Positions 34,463 through 43,694 of a stretch of 64,000 nucleotides of DNA are shown here, piece after piece. Below the pieces are notes generated by a model. The model was not told where the DNA came from. It searched no databases and saw only the letters and a program-made list of their open reading frames with translations. Numbering within the stretch: position 1 is the stretch's first letter; each line of letters opens with the position of its first letter. The stretch comes from Mogibacterium sp. (GTDB taxonomy: Bacteria; Bacillota; Clostridia; Peptostreptococcales; Anaerovoracaceae), in NCBI GenBank assembly GCA_017512145.1, contig JAFWHB010000032.1, forward strand, positions 186,001 to 250,000. The letters are read 5' to 3'. The position numbers were made by a program, and so were the translations under genes.

Positions 34463-35038
34463 TTATTGATATTGTTCAACAATCCCTGCAATTCTATAGT
34501 ATGGCAGGCCTACTACATTCTCGTAGTCTCCGTCTATGTGATCGATGTGCTTGCCGAAGTAACCCTGTATTGCATATGAGCCGGCCTTGTCATACGGTTC
34601 TTCCATAGCAAGGTATTCTCTGATGTCATCATCGGAATAATTCTTGCAATGTACTTCTGTAATATCGCTAATAACATTGCAGTCTCCCGAGTCAACATCA
34701 ATTGTTGCTACGCCCGTAACTACATAATGGACTGTGCCTCTTATCTTATCCAGCATTCGCCAAGCGTCATCGTGATCAACAGGCTTGCCCATTATCTCAT
34801 CCTTCCAGACAATAGTATCTGATCCGACAATAAGATACCCGGCATATTCAGGATTATCCTTAACTGTCTCATAGCAAGCCTCAGCCTTGCGTCTTGCCAG
34901 CATCTCGACAGCTTCACACATACCTATTCCATCAGGCAGAGTCTCATCTGTCTCTGTAGGCATGATCACAGGCTCAATCCCATGTTTAGCAAGAATCTCT
35001 CTGCGTCTTGGAGACTTAGAAGCGAGAATGACTTTCAT
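34463..35038 (-). CDS. maf: Maf/YhdE-type nucleoside triphosphate pyrophosphatase
   Basis: 191 residues. The signature ILASKSPRRREILAKHGI is at the N-terminus, with TDETLP and the catalytic GSDTIVWKDEIMGKP further on, plus GYFGKHIDHIDGDYENVVGL near the end. The family hydrolyses dTTP/UTP or modified nucleotides to monophosphates and is tied to septum control in Bacillus. It follows the pilus operon by 53 bases; an 8-bp stem GATTTGTA / TACAAATC (35058-35088) sits in that gap but lacks a T-run. Confidence 0.95.
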   Translation of the reverse strand: MKVILASKSPRRREILAKHGIEPVIMPTETDETLPDGIGMCEAVEMLARRKAEACYETVKDNPEYAGYLIVGSDTIVWKDEIMGKPVDHDDAWRMLDKIRGTVHYVVTGVATIDVDSGDCNVISDITEVHCKNYSDDDIREYLAMEEPYDKAGSYAIQGYFGKHIDHIDGDYENVVGLPYYRIAGIVEQYQ

Positions 35039-35091
35039 TGTTTATCTTTTCTCCTTAGATTTGTATTGCCTTACAGATTCTACAAATCCTG

Positions 35092-37611
35092 TCATTCATT
35101 GTCAATTCTCCGTCTTTTAATGCCGATGAATATACTGATCAGGATAAGAAGAGCTCCTGTAATGAAGACTACTGCTAATGGCTCTGCTCCACTATAGAGG
35201 AATCCTGTATTCTCTGCTAGCTCTCTGTTATTCTCAAACAGTATCGTGTATTCTTTGCCCTCCTTCAGTGATACTGTTCCTGTTGACAGTTCGGATTCCT
35301 TGCGTCTTTCTTCTCTCCTGATTTCTCCACTCTGATCACTGATTACAAATGATGGACGATGATCGCTCTTGTATTCAGTAACATCGACAGACGCTCCATC
35401 CGACAGATCTTTAATCGAAAAATTGTCATCATCTTTCATCCTGAATCTGAGAACTGCATTACCGCTTGCATCTGTTCTGAATGAAGTTCCCTCGAATCCG
35501 CTGTCAAGATTTGCGCCATCATTTACCACAGAATATGTTGTATTTGGTGACAGATTACCAAGCTTAGCATTGAATTCGAACTGTTTGGTAAGATCTCCAA
35601 GCGATCCCGTAACATTCTTCATAATTCTCAATGAACCAGGAATTTCATCCGGATCATCGAACTCCTCGTTCCAGAATCTGACCAGAACACTATTGGTACC
35701 GCTCTCAGTCTTGCCGAATACATTCTCTTCATTTGCTGATGCAGCTTTTCCGCCATTGTCAGTTATTTCAGAGATATCAGAAAGATCAGGTCTGTTCCTT
35801 CCGGATCCCTCTGTATTATGCCATGCTGTCGTATTCCTGACTTGAACCTTATAGCCTTCGTCGTCCTTATATTCCACATATACTACGACATAATAGCTTG
35901 ATTTGTCATAGCTGATCTTACTATCAGGATTCTCAGGGATTACTTCAGAAACTTTATACATATACCAACCTGGTTCCTCGAAGGAGATCAGTCCAAAGCT
36001 CTGTGATCTCAGAACATTCACGTTTCCTGCTATTCCTGTGACCGTAACATCCTTATATCGCTGACCTTCCGGCGTTTCTTCCGGCATCGGCATATCTGCT
36101 GCATCTATTCTCTGTCCTGATTCCGTTGTCAGCTCATTCTCATGTCTCCAGCCTTCCACAGGTTCGATCCTGAATGTAAATGCGTCCGTCTTGCCACCGC
36201 TCTTGAGGATCTTGCCTGCATTAATATCTGTTTCAGCCTCTGAAATAGGCCTCCAGACAGCGTACAGATCCACTGTACCATTATTCTCAGCTGTCAGATT
36301 GTGTACTGATCCCTTATCGCCTCTTATATCAAGCTTGCCTCCTGGCTCTGCTTCAGGATCTTTATCCCATCCTACGAGTTTGAAGCCCGGATTGATAAAT
36401 GAATTCGACTGGGCCTTGGCATCTGTGTCATACAGGAATTCCTGATCAGGCATCATGCCAGTTGTATTATCGGCATTAGGATGGAATCTGACAGTGTATT
36501 TGTTTGGTTTCCAGTTAGCATATAGTCTGGTCTCAGCAGCGAAATCTGACTTGAAATAAGTAGCTGCCTGATCGTATTCTCTGCCTGATCCAGCTGAAGA
36601 ATCAGTCCACTCAGCACCTTTGTTCAGATGGTATCCTGGCCTTGTGAGATTTACTGAAGATGGGTCATCAGCCTTGCTGATACTAAACCTATCTGTGATC
36701 TGAGTTGTCAGAGCGACTCCGTTCTTCCTTATTGTTCCATCTGCATCTACTACGATATCAGCTCCATGATTATCGGCCAGCTTACCTCCATTAGAATTGT
36801 ATGTGATTCCGTTTACTTTCTTCCATTGCGCATAGACAGTTGTCCACTGACCATCATAGAGAGCCCAGCTGCCCGGAATAGCTCCGCAGTTGCCTACCGA
36901 AGTTCCGCTTCCATCAGGGGAAGTATTCCAGCCAGCGAATTCGTAACCATCACGGTAGTAGGTATTAGGAGCCATTGTCCCGCCTGTACCATAAGCGAAA
37001 CTCTGATCATTCATAACACCTCCGCCTCCGTTCGGATTGTATCTGATAAATCCTGTGTTGGAAGCATAATAAACGACCATATAACAATTTTCATACTTTA
37101 CATTCTCAGATGTTTTCAGTCCTACAGCTGAAGTGTTAAAAGCAAATGAGATTCCAGTATTTGAGGCCGAAGCAATACTGTTACGGACTTGCGTCTGCGA
37201 ACTTGCATAAGCATAATAGTGATATCCTTCAAGCCCTGCCAGTGCTATCGAAGTGTTGAAGTAAATATATTTATCATAACTTGCACCATCAGCCGCAGTT
37301 TTGCTTGTTACGCAAGGAGATGACATAAGCCCCATCCATTGATCTCCTCCACTGATGTATATTGTATTCGGCTTGTTATATGAATCAGAGAAGCTTGGCT
37401 TTGATGCCCAGGCGAAAGTATAAGTAACTCCATGCCAGTGCGCTCCGTTTACATAGATATATACTGTGTATGTGCCACTTGGGTATACTGTGTCTGCAAC
37501 AGCAAGACTTCTCAGCGGCAAACTTACAATCAGCATAATAGAGAGGATAAGAGCTGATACAGCAGATAACTTCTTCCTGCTGGCTGTCTTTTCAGATTTA
37601 AGGTGCTTCAT
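35092..37611 (-). CDS. Large sortase-anchored surface protein with InlB-type repeats and pilin domains
   Basis: 839 residues from ATG 37611 (AGGAGAGGGGG upstream; a farther ATG lacks a site). Signal peptide to about residue 37. Next come a unique region (about 40-190), three Listeria-Bacteroides/InlB B-type repeats (IRYNPNGGGGVMNDQSF, ITYNSNGGKL, VRFHPNADNTTG), one large Spy0128-like pilin domain (EAETDINAGKILKSGG ... YYVVVYVEYK), and a second isopeptide domain with Lys in GSLRIMKNVTG, Glu in VTEYKSDH and Asn in ILFENNRE. The C-terminus has LAENTGFLYSG, a membrane helix and KRRRIDNE, a relaxed xxxTG sorting signal. Probably the tip adhesin or a minor pilin. Last gene of the pilus operon; overlaps the previous one by 14 bases. 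Confidence 0.82.
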   Translation of the reverse strand: MKHLKSEKTASRKKLSAVSALILSIMLIVSLPLRSLAVADTVYPSGTYTVYIYVNGAHWHGVTYTFAWASKPSFSDSYNKPNTIYISGGDQWMGLMSSPCVTSKTAADGASYDKYIYFNTSIALAGLEGYHYYAYASSQTQVRNSIASASNTGISFAFNTSAVGLKTSENVKYENCYMVVYYASNTGFIRYNPNGGGGVMNDQSFAYGTGGTMAPNTYYRDGYEFAGWNTSPDGSGTSVGNCGAIPGSWALYDGQWTTVYAQWKKVNGITYNSNGGKLADNHGADIVVDADGTIRKNGVALTTQITDRFSISKADDPSSVNLTRPGYHLNKGAEWTDSSAGSGREYDQAATYFKSDFAAETRLYANWKPNKYTVRFHPNADNTTGMMPDQEFLYDTDAKAQSNSFINPGFKLVGWDKDPEAEPGGKLDIRGDKGSVHNLTAENNGTVDLYAVWRPISEAETDINAGKILKSGGKTDAFTFRIEPVEGWRHENELTTESGQRIDAADMPMPEETPEGQRYKDVTVTGIAGNVNVLRSQSFGLISFEEPGWYMYKVSEVIPENPDSKISYDKSSYYVVVYVEYKDDEGYKVQVRNTTAWHNTEGSGRNRPDLSDISEITDNGGKAASANEENVFGKTESGTNSVLVRFWNEEFDDPDEIPGSLRIMKNVTGSLGDLTKQFEFNAKLGNLSPNTTYSVVNDGANLDSGFEGTSFRTDASGNAVLRFRMKDDDNFSIKDLSDGASVDVTEYKSDHRPSFVISDQSGEIRREERRKESELSTGTVSLKEGKEYTILFENNRELAENTGFLYSGAEPLAVVFITGALLILISIFIGIKRRRIDNE

Positions 37612-39952
37612 TGTTATCGCCCCCTCTCCTGAATCTTCGTATGCCACATGCAGCAAATACAGCTGCTGCAATCAGAAGAATGCTGCTTATCATCCAATCG
37701 GTATGCTCTACCAATCCAGTTATAGTTGTCGTATCTCTATTGTTAGTGAAAGCGACTGTGACTACACCATCCTTCTTATCAAGTGTCTCCTCCTCAGTTG
37801 CAAGCTCCTGCCAGTTGTGTTCCTTGCTGTCACTACTTTTAATAAATACAGACTCACTGGAGTCTGACGCAAGGCTGTATGAAGGCGTATGATCACTCGC
37901 AGCCTCGATTAATCTGTACTTACTTCCTACCGGCAAATCAGATATCACAGCCCCCTGTCCGCCCGTCATATTGAATACAAGAGTTGCTTTGCCATCCTTG
38001 TCTGATCTGAAGCCTTTTCCGGTTCTGCTTCCTGTCGTAACATTATTTAGTTCTCCCCCTCCAATAGGTGTCACAACGTATTCTTCTGAAGCAGCAAGTC
38101 CGCTGAGCGTGGCTTCTATAACGAACTTCTTCGTAGTATCTCTTAGCTTACCTGTGACTTTTTTGGTAATCCGTATATCAGATGTGACATCAACAGTAGC
38201 ACTGCTTCCTGGGATAGAATTGACTATGCTCGTTTCAGATGATCTGAAGTATGCCTCCCAGTCCACCTTAGCCTTGTAAGTAACAGATATCACCGGCTTA
38301 TGTGTGTCTGCATCATCTGAAGTAAATGTAATATCAATGCCACTATCGTCAGCCTTGTCTATTGTACATGTTCCATGCTCTGCATGTGTTTCAACTGAAC
38401 CCGGGACGAGCTTAAGAAGTCCATTCGCAAGATCATCATGGATCTTATGGGTGCCAGGCGAAGCATCATCCCAGATTTCCTCTGAGGTGATGATATATGT
38501 AATCTCCTCATCACTGCCAAGTCTGACCGACTCTTTATCTGCTTTCTTCTCATCTTCATATTCAGGCAGATGTGCGAATTCAACCTCTATGTCATAAGAT
38601 GATGACTGCCTTGTGTTTAGCACATATCCATTACGGATTTCTCGTACCGGCAGCGGATATTTGTTCAGCTTAGTAAAAGTATATGAACCTCCATTCTTAT
38701 TAACAGCCTGAGCAGCGCCATCTACTTTAAGAGATTTGACATAGAAGCCTTCTCCAGGGGTATAGTCATAGACAGCACTGGAATTCATAAGATGTGTATT
38801 TGAATACCAGAACTTATCACCCGAATAAGTTCCTCTTCCTCCCAGATGAGACACTGTACTTCCCTGACCGCTTCTCATTGCTCTTACATTTACGACAGGC
38901 TGACCACCGATGATGGTTCCCATACTGTGCTTGGATTTAGCTCCTCCTGTTATGGATCCTGTCCAGTTAAAGCTGAAACCTTGCGGTGCGACCGAAGCGA
39001 CGAATCCGCTATAAAGCGAATCAAAATCCCCCGGCCCGGCATTATTGGTTGCTTCCCTCAGGGCCATAATGTAATCGCCAATACCTTTGATCTTCGTATT
39101 GCCGGCTGCAGTGATCTGAACCTCTGTAAGACATCTGTTGGCAATATCTCCTATTGCAGGAGGCAGAACGGCAGCACCCTGCCACCCACTCAGAAGCTCT
39201 ATTCCTTCGGCATAGTAACCGTTCCATCTTTCGGTATTAGTCAGACTTGTTTTCGTTGTACTGTCAGGCACATCAAGATCAAAGAACGTGACTAGCATCG
39301 ATGGATATTTTGCAGGTGATATAGGCGTGTGTGTGCCGGTCTCAACGATCGACATCGTAACTCTGATTTTCTCACCCACAGCACAGCCTGTACTCTTATC
39401 TGCAGCTGTATAGTTCGGATCAGCATAACTTATTCTCGGCGAGTTAGCAGAGAGATGTCCTGAGCTTCCTGCGATATTGACCTTGAGCGTTGTGTTCGAA
39501 TTGATGCTGCTGTTGTAATTCTCTCCGAGATTGACCTCAATATCATCCATCGTAATCAGGACATCGGCATATCTTCCTTCCGGCAGATATGCGCAATTCG
39601 GAAATCTCAGGGTCACAGGCGGCAGGTTATTGGACTTCAGAGAAGCTCCATGTGATTCGTTAGCTTTGCTGCCGCCAAAGTTAAGTTTGCCCTTCCATAC
39701 CAGTAGTGGAATCATATGCGGATATCTCGGAACATATCCATATTCGATCGAATAACCACTTCCGGATTCGATTATCGCATTGCCATAATACAGTTCCAGT
39801 ATCTGAACATAGTTAGTACTGAGCTGACTGAACTGAGTACCGCGTCCGTCATCATTTACAGCAGGCAAAGTCTGTCCATACGTAAATGATGTTTCGGAGC
39901 TTAGCGTCAGCAATATGGCAAGAAGTGCCATTATTAATTTCTTCCAGTTCAT
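37598..39952 (-). CDS. Large sortase-anchored adhesin/ancillary pilin
   Basis: 784 residues. Signal peptide MNWKKLIMALLAILLTLSSE. A novel N-terminal region (about 27-440) of beta-rich, Gly/Asn/Ser-rich sequence is likely the binding head. Then come an isopeptide-forming fimbrial domain (about 460-580, KADKESVRLGSDEEITYIIT, PGTHKIHDDL) and a C-terminal pilin-type domain with Lys in DIRITKKVTGKL, Glu in YRLIEAASDH and Asn in VAFTNNRD. The sorting region DTTTITGLVEHTDW, a hydrophobic helix and RRFRRGG ends the protein. The position in the operon and size recall Cpa-like ancillary pilins of streptococcal FCT loci (inference). Confidence 0.8.
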   Translation of the reverse strand: MNWKKLIMALLAILLTLSSETSFTYGQTLPAVNDDGRGTQFSQLSTNYVQILELYYGNAIIESGSGYSIEYGYVPRYPHMIPLLVWKGKLNFGGSKANESHGASLKSNNLPPVTLRFPNCAYLPEGRYADVLITMDDIEVNLGENYNSSINSNTTLKVNIAGSSGHLSANSPRISYADPNYTAADKSTGCAVGEKIRVTMSIVETGTHTPISPAKYPSMLVTFFDLDVPDSTTKTSLTNTERWNGYYAEGIELLSGWQGAAVLPPAIGDIANRCLTEVQITAAGNTKIKGIGDYIMALREATNNAGPGDFDSLYSGFVASVAPQGFSFNWTGSITGGAKSKHSMGTIIGGQPVVNVRAMRSGQGSTVSHLGGRGTYSGDKFWYSNTHLMNSSAVYDYTPGEGFYVKSLKVDGAAQAVNKNGGSYTFTKLNKYPLPVREIRNGYVLNTRQSSSYDIEVEFAHLPEYEDEKKADKESVRLGSDEEITYIITSEEIWDDASPGTHKIHDDLANGLLKLVPGSVETHAEHGTCTIDKADDSGIDITFTSDDADTHKPVISVTYKAKVDWEAYFRSSETSIVNSIPGSSATVDVTSDIRITKKVTGKLRDTTKKFVIEATLSGLAASEEYVVTPIGGGELNNVTTGSRTGKGFRSDKDGKATLVFNMTGGQGAVISDLPVGSKYRLIEAASDHTPSYSLASDSSESVFIKSSDSKEHNWQELATEEETLDKKDGVVTVAFTNNRDTTTITGLVEHTDWMISSILLIAAAVFAACGIRRFRRGGDNNEAP

Positions 39953-39963
39953 AACGGACCTCC

Positions 39964-40428
39964 TTAATAACCCGGTGCCTCAAACACAGCAGCCCAGGAT
40001 GAAGGTCTTAGCAAAGGGACATCTGGTTTGTCTTCAGGTATAGTCGTCTCCTCTTCTGTTCTGTTATCCGTTACATTGCTATTCAAGGAAGAATCCTTCT
40101 CGTTGTTTTTTAATGCTGCATTCTCTGTTGTATTCTCTTTATTGACCTCCTCCTTATCCTTTTCTGTTTCTGTATCTTTCTCAGTATCTTTCTCTGTATT
40201 TTCAGCTGCTTTTTCATCTGCAGCATTGATATTAATTGTTTCCGGATCACCGGTTTCCTGCAATTCCATTACAGGCACTGTCTCGTCTGTTTCACTGAGG
40301 CCGGACTGCACTGCTGCATTGTCACAAGCAGGTCCCTCACTTGCAGGTTCATCATCTGCATATACGGGGATTGCAAGTATCACAGCCATAATAAGAGACA
40401 GAATGATCGCTCTATCCTTCTTCATCAT
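39964..40428 (-). CDS. Small secreted acidic, disordered protein in the pilus operon
   Basis: About 154 residues from ATG 40428, the start best spaced from AAAGG (neighbouring ATGs at 40425 and 40434 are possible). A signal peptide (MMKKDRAIILSLIMAVILAI) ends near VYADDEP. The rest is low-complexity, rich in Glu, Asp, Lys, Thr and Asn (KDTEKDTETEKDKEEVNKEN), predicted disordered, and ends PSSWAAVFEAPGY with no anchor. It overlaps the preceding pilin gene by 17 bases. No family recognised; perhaps an assembly cofactor or wall spacer. Confidence 0.62.
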   Translation of the reverse strand: MMKKDRAIILSLIMAVILAIPVYADDEPASEGPACDNAAVQSGLSETDETVPVMELQETGDPETININAADEKAAENTEKDTEKDTETEKDKEEVNKENTTENAALKNNEKDSSLNSNVTDNRTEEETTIPEDKPDVPLLRPSSWAAVFEAPGY

Positions 40429-40996
40429 TGTCATCTGCCTTTCTCTTAACAAGGAAGATTCCCAGCATGAGACCTGAAGCGATCAGTATGAAAGGATAAA
40501 TCATTGCATCCGGTGAATCTCCAGTCTTAGGTGATTTGGCAGCTGCCGGCGCTTCATACTCATCGCTGAAAACTATTTTCTCTGCCTTACTTCCGCCTGA
40601 ATCCCACGCTACGATCTGCGAGGTTCCGTTATTGTACATCGCGATCATTACTCTGTATTTGGTTTTGCCGCAGGACACAGAATAGTAATATGCATCAGGA
40701 TATGTGAATGTGATGCTGCCAAATTCAGGATTGCCTTTGCCTTTTACGTTTACTGATTTGCTCTTGCCCTGTGAGCCCACAGGCATGGGACTATCTTCCT
40801 TCTCTGCAGTCAGAACAAATGTAAACTCCTTATCACATTTACCCGCATCTCCAGTAATTATGTGTTCAACAGGTATATTTACAGTAACAGCCGGGATCGT
40901 CTTGTTTGCTGCTCCTGAAGTATCCGCATAGCATACTGCGGTTACCAGTCCTGTTAAAATCAAGGTCAAAGCTATTGCTCTTAGAACTATACGCAT
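40412..40996 (-). CDS. Small isopeptide-type pilin with SPKTG wall anchor (basal pilin candidate)
   Basis: 194 residues: signal peptide (MRIVLRAIALTLILTGLVTA), one Spy0128/FctB-like beta domain (about 35-150; VTVNIPVEHIITGDAGKCDK, YYYSVSCGKTKYRVMIAMY), then AAAKSPKTGDSPDAM, a membrane helix and KRKADDNDEEG. SPKTGD is a classical sorting signal for a housekeeping sortase, unlike the relaxed xxxTG of the other three pilus proteins. By analogy with streptococcal FctB this would be the base subunit that fixes the pilus to the wall. GGGGAAGG precedes the ATG. Confidence 0.82.
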   Translation of the reverse strand: MRIVLRAIALTLILTGLVTAVCYADTSGAANKTIPAVTVNIPVEHIITGDAGKCDKEFTFVLTAEKEDSPMPVGSQGKSKSVNVKGKGNPEFGSITFTYPDAYYYSVSCGKTKYRVMIAMYNNGTSQIVAWDSGGSKAEKIVFSDEYEAPAAAKSPKTGDSPDAMIYPFILIASGLMLGIFLVKRKADDNDEEG

Positions 40997-41010
40997 CGCC
41001 TTCCCCTTTC

Positions 41011-41508
41011 TTATATTTGTCTTCTTCTGATAACTGTCACGATCCTTCCTTTGATATTTCTCTTACTTATCTGGCCCTGTATTCTGCTGTCTTCAGCGTC
41101 CTCTCTGTTATCACCGAGAATAAAGAAGGCATTCTCCCTGACTGTAAATGGCAGCTTCTCTCCTTCTGCAGCATATGTTCTTGAGTAGATTCCATCTGAA
41201 TAAGATGCCGGAAGATATAAGCCATCGAAAGTCATCTGCATATCTGAAGTGCATCCGATACATGTTCCGGGACCTGCTGCTATTCTTCCGGTACAGATCC
41301 GGTCTTCGCTCCTGTAAACTACAGCTTCGGTATTAGTGAAACTGTGAGTCCTGTAATAGACTATCAGGTCGCCATCCTTAATAGCCGGATACATATCATT
41401 GCCATGCTGCACAGTCACACCGAAAACAAAGTTGAAAACCAGCAACAGGAAAACAATTACAATTACTAATTCAATTATCAGGTTTCTTAGCTTAGTTCTG
41501 TATTCCAT
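41011..41508 (-). CDS. SipA-like inactive signal peptidase (pilus assembly chaperone)
   Basis: 165 residues, an S26 signal-peptidase fold with an N-terminal membrane helix (about 9-30). The catalytic Ser motif is changed: GNDMYPAI has Asp38 where GxSMxP has Ser, and ICTGRIAAGPG has Gly74 where the general-base Lys lies. The same Asp/Gly replacement, about 36 residues apart, is described for Streptococcus pyogenes SipA, which is needed for pilus polymerisation but is not a working peptidase (from memory). Located between the class B sortase (17-base overlap) and the small pilin, the same company as SipA in FCT loci. Confidence 0.85.
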   Translation of the reverse strand: MEYRTKLRNLIIELVIVIVFLLLVFNFVFGVTVQHGNDMYPAIKDGDLIVYYRTHSFTNTEAVVYRSEDRICTGRIAAGPGTCIGCTSDMQMTFDGLYLPASYSDGIYSRTYAAEGEKLPFTVRENAFFILGDNREDAEDSRIQGQISKRNIKGRIVTVIRRRQI

Positions 41509-42193
41509 CGCTATCTCCTGTTCTTCTCGCTCTGCAGAAGACTACAGACCTGTCATTAGTCATATCTCCCGAACATGTGGAGAGCATTACGAGCTTGTCA
41601 CCCTCTTTAAATTCAAGTTCCCTGCTGAGGCTGCATCTGTCGAGAAGCTCAAGCGGGAGATCTCTTTCAGGATCTGTATAATAGACTTCGCCATCATAAG
41701 CATCCACTATTCCGGCTCCGCATACTGTTAATTCATACTGGTAGTCCGGTGTAATCAGATCACCCAGCTTGTTCTTCTCGAAGAACTCTTCATTCAGGTA
41801 GCAAGTAAGATCACTGAACATAGCTCCTCTTGACATATGATGCCCATGGATTATCAAGTATTTATCGGTCATGTCCGGGGAGCATCCGGCATCAAGAAAA
41901 ATACTGCCTCCCTGATAGAATTCACCATCAATTCCCTTGTTGATATACTCATAGTTATCCTCTCCCTGGACAACCGGATGATTTATGTGAGTTCCATCCA
42001 TTCTTATCCATCCGACGGTGTCCCGGTTCCGGGCTTTAAGTTCATCAAAGCCCGGAAAACCGTCTTTCTGGACACCTGCACTGGTCAGAGCATACATGTC
42101 ATAAAGAGTGCTGCCCGCAAAAGCCAGTGCAACTATCAGGAGAATTATTTCAACTCGTCTCAGGACCTTTGTAAGCAAGTCGACGATAATCAT
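41492..42193 (-). CDS. Class B sortase, pilus polymerising
   Basis: A 233-residue membrane-bound transpeptidase. N-terminal anchor helix (about 14-35), then the class B core with NHPVVQGEDNYEYINKGIDG, catalytic His118 (LIIHGHHM), Cys207 (LSTCSGD) and Arg215 (TNDRSVVF). It starts with an ATGA overlap at the pilin stop. As in FCT-3-type loci, a class B enzyme next to a Spy0128-like pilin and SipA implies that it links pilin subunits rather than doing haem-protein anchoring. It likely recognises the xPTG/xxTG motifs of the neighbours. Confidence 0.92.
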   Translation of the reverse strand: MIIVDLLTKVLRRVEIILLIVALAFAGSTLYDMYALTSAGVQKDGFPGFDELKARNRDTVGWIRMDGTHINHPVVQGEDNYEYINKGIDGEFYQGGSIFLDAGCSPDMTDKYLIIHGHHMSRGAMFSDLTCYLNEEFFEKNKLGDLITPDYQYELTVCGAGIVDAYDGEVYYTDPERDLPLELLDRCSLSRELEFKEGDKLVMLSTCSGDMTNDRSVVFCRARRTGDSDGIQN

Positions 42194-43662
42194 TTTACAG
42201 TTTTAATTCTGACTGCCAGAAGTACAGCTGCAGCTGCCATGATTCCCATCATCACATATACAAAATCTCCATAATATGGCAGTCCTGTCGGTGTCATCAG
42301 ATCTCTGTGATTCCTGAAATTGATTGTTACAGTACCATCATTATCATCCGATGCATTCTGATCACGTCCAGGTACATTAGATACAGCATCAACTACCTCT
42401 GTTGCTGTCGAAAGTGCTGTATCACTGTGATTATTCGCTTTCTCCTTGAGAACCATGACCCAGGTATCCGGTTCTGTGGACTCTGAAGTAAATGAAGCGA
42501 TGTGATCAGATGCAAGCTCTTCAACTGTGTAAGTTGCTGTGGCAGGAAGCGCGTTGAATACCATGACCTCATCATCCTTAAGCTTGATCATGAATGTCGC
42601 ATTTCCATCTGAATCAGAGGTGAATGTCTTCGCAGACAGATCTACAGTTCCTTTACCCCCTGCAATTGCAATAATGTCAGCGTCTGCACTTGTCTGATGC
42701 TTCACAGTCTTATCCTGTGCATTGTCTGATGTAGTGTATGTTTTGTTCTTCTCAAGGCCAGTAATAGTAACCTTGTATTCAAATTCCTTGGTTATGTCTC
42801 CGAGGTTACCCGTTACATTGTTAGTTACAACAACATCATGAGTTGTCATATCATTGAAGAACTTATAGGCATCCAGCTTATCAGGTCCCTTAGGATTTCC
42901 TGTTTCAGGGTCTGTTCCCGGATCTGGATCTGACTTTCCGACTTTGGCGAAATTGTCATAATTGTTCTCTTTGGCTGCTGTCCCATTATTATCTGTAATG
43001 TTCTGGATATCACTGAGATCAGCCTGGTAGTCAGATCCCATGCTGTCATTTCTGTATGAGGTTATGTCATGCACGTAAACTCCTGGAATCGTATTGCCAT
43101 TATCATCTGTCTTATTGCATACATAGACGACAACGTAGTAGCTATTATGGTCATATGACATTCCCGGAATATTCTCAGGAACAGATTTGATCTCATTTAG
43201 CTTATAGACATAGTATCCGGCCTTAGTAAACTTGATCCTTACAGGTGTTACTCTAAGCTTTTCAGTGTCTGTATCTGCTTTACTGGTATTTGCCTGTCCG
43301 CTGAAGTTGCCTGTAACTATCTCTGCCCTAGTCTCGTCTGTCAGGATCACCTTCTGATGATCTGCAGCAGATGTGGCCGGCATAGGCATTTCTTCCTTCG
43401 GAATAATCTTTCCATTTGCAGATGCCTGAGCATTCGCGTTATCCCATGCTTTGACCGCTTCAAGTCCGAAATGAAAATCTGTAGCATCCGGGAACTTGCC
43501 GCTCTGTGAGACAGTCAGAATCTTGCTCAGATAGATTGTTGCTGTATCCGAAGATTTGTCCTGAACCGGATCTTTGGCGCCGTTTGCCGCGGCATGTACC
43601 GGCAAAGGCATTAACATGAGCGCCATCAGCATCGCAGCTGCCGCTCTTAAATATTTCCTCAT
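42190..43662 (-). CDS. Major pilin subunit, Spy0128/FctA-like
   Basis: 490 residues with signal peptide (cut near VHAAANG). Domain 1 (about 40-275) has the expected isopeptide set: Lys47 in YLSKIL, Glu157 in YKLNEI and Asn270 in KFFND. Domain 2 (about 276-455) ends TINFRNHRD with Asn451 and has Glu in YTVEELASDH, but the usual Lys of xTKxVTG is Asn281 (VVVTNNVTGN), so the second self-cross-link may be missing. The sorting signal LMTPTGLPYYGDF, a helix and RIKTVK end it; the streptococcal counterpart uses EVPTG. First gene of the operon, with GGAGG before the ATG. Confidence 0.88.
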   Translation of the reverse strand: MRKYLRAAAAMLMALMLMPLPVHAAANGAKDPVQDKSSDTATIYLSKILTVSQSGKFPDATDFHFGLEAVKAWDNANAQASANGKIIPKEEMPMPATSAADHQKVILTDETRAEIVTGNFSGQANTSKADTDTEKLRVTPVRIKFTKAGYYVYKLNEIKSVPENIPGMSYDHNSYYVVVYVCNKTDDNGNTIPGVYVHDITSYRNDSMGSDYQADLSDIQNITDNNGTAAKENNYDNFAKVGKSDPDPGTDPETGNPKGPDKLDAYKFFNDMTTHDVVVTNNVTGNLGDITKEFEYKVTITGLEKNKTYTTSDNAQDKTVKHQTSADADIIAIAGGKGTVDLSAKTFTSDSDGNATFMIKLKDDEVMVFNALPATATYTVEELASDHIASFTSESTEPDTWVMVLKEKANNHSDTALSTATEVVDAVSNVPGRDQNASDDNDGTVTINFRNHRDLMTPTGLPYYGDFVYVMMGIMAAAAVLLAVRIKTVK

Positions 43663-43694
43663 CGCATTCCTCCGCTATTATTTGTATAATGTGC

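Noticed and set aside
36440..37050. Possible degraded repeats or frameshift in the 35-37.6 kb surface protein
   Set aside because: The frame is intact, and the irregular repeats are normal InlB/Listeria-Bacteroides repeat units.
41011..41508. Annotation as an active type I signal peptidase
   Set aside because: The Ser and Lys of the catalytic dyad are Asp38 and Gly74, so it is called SipA-like instead.
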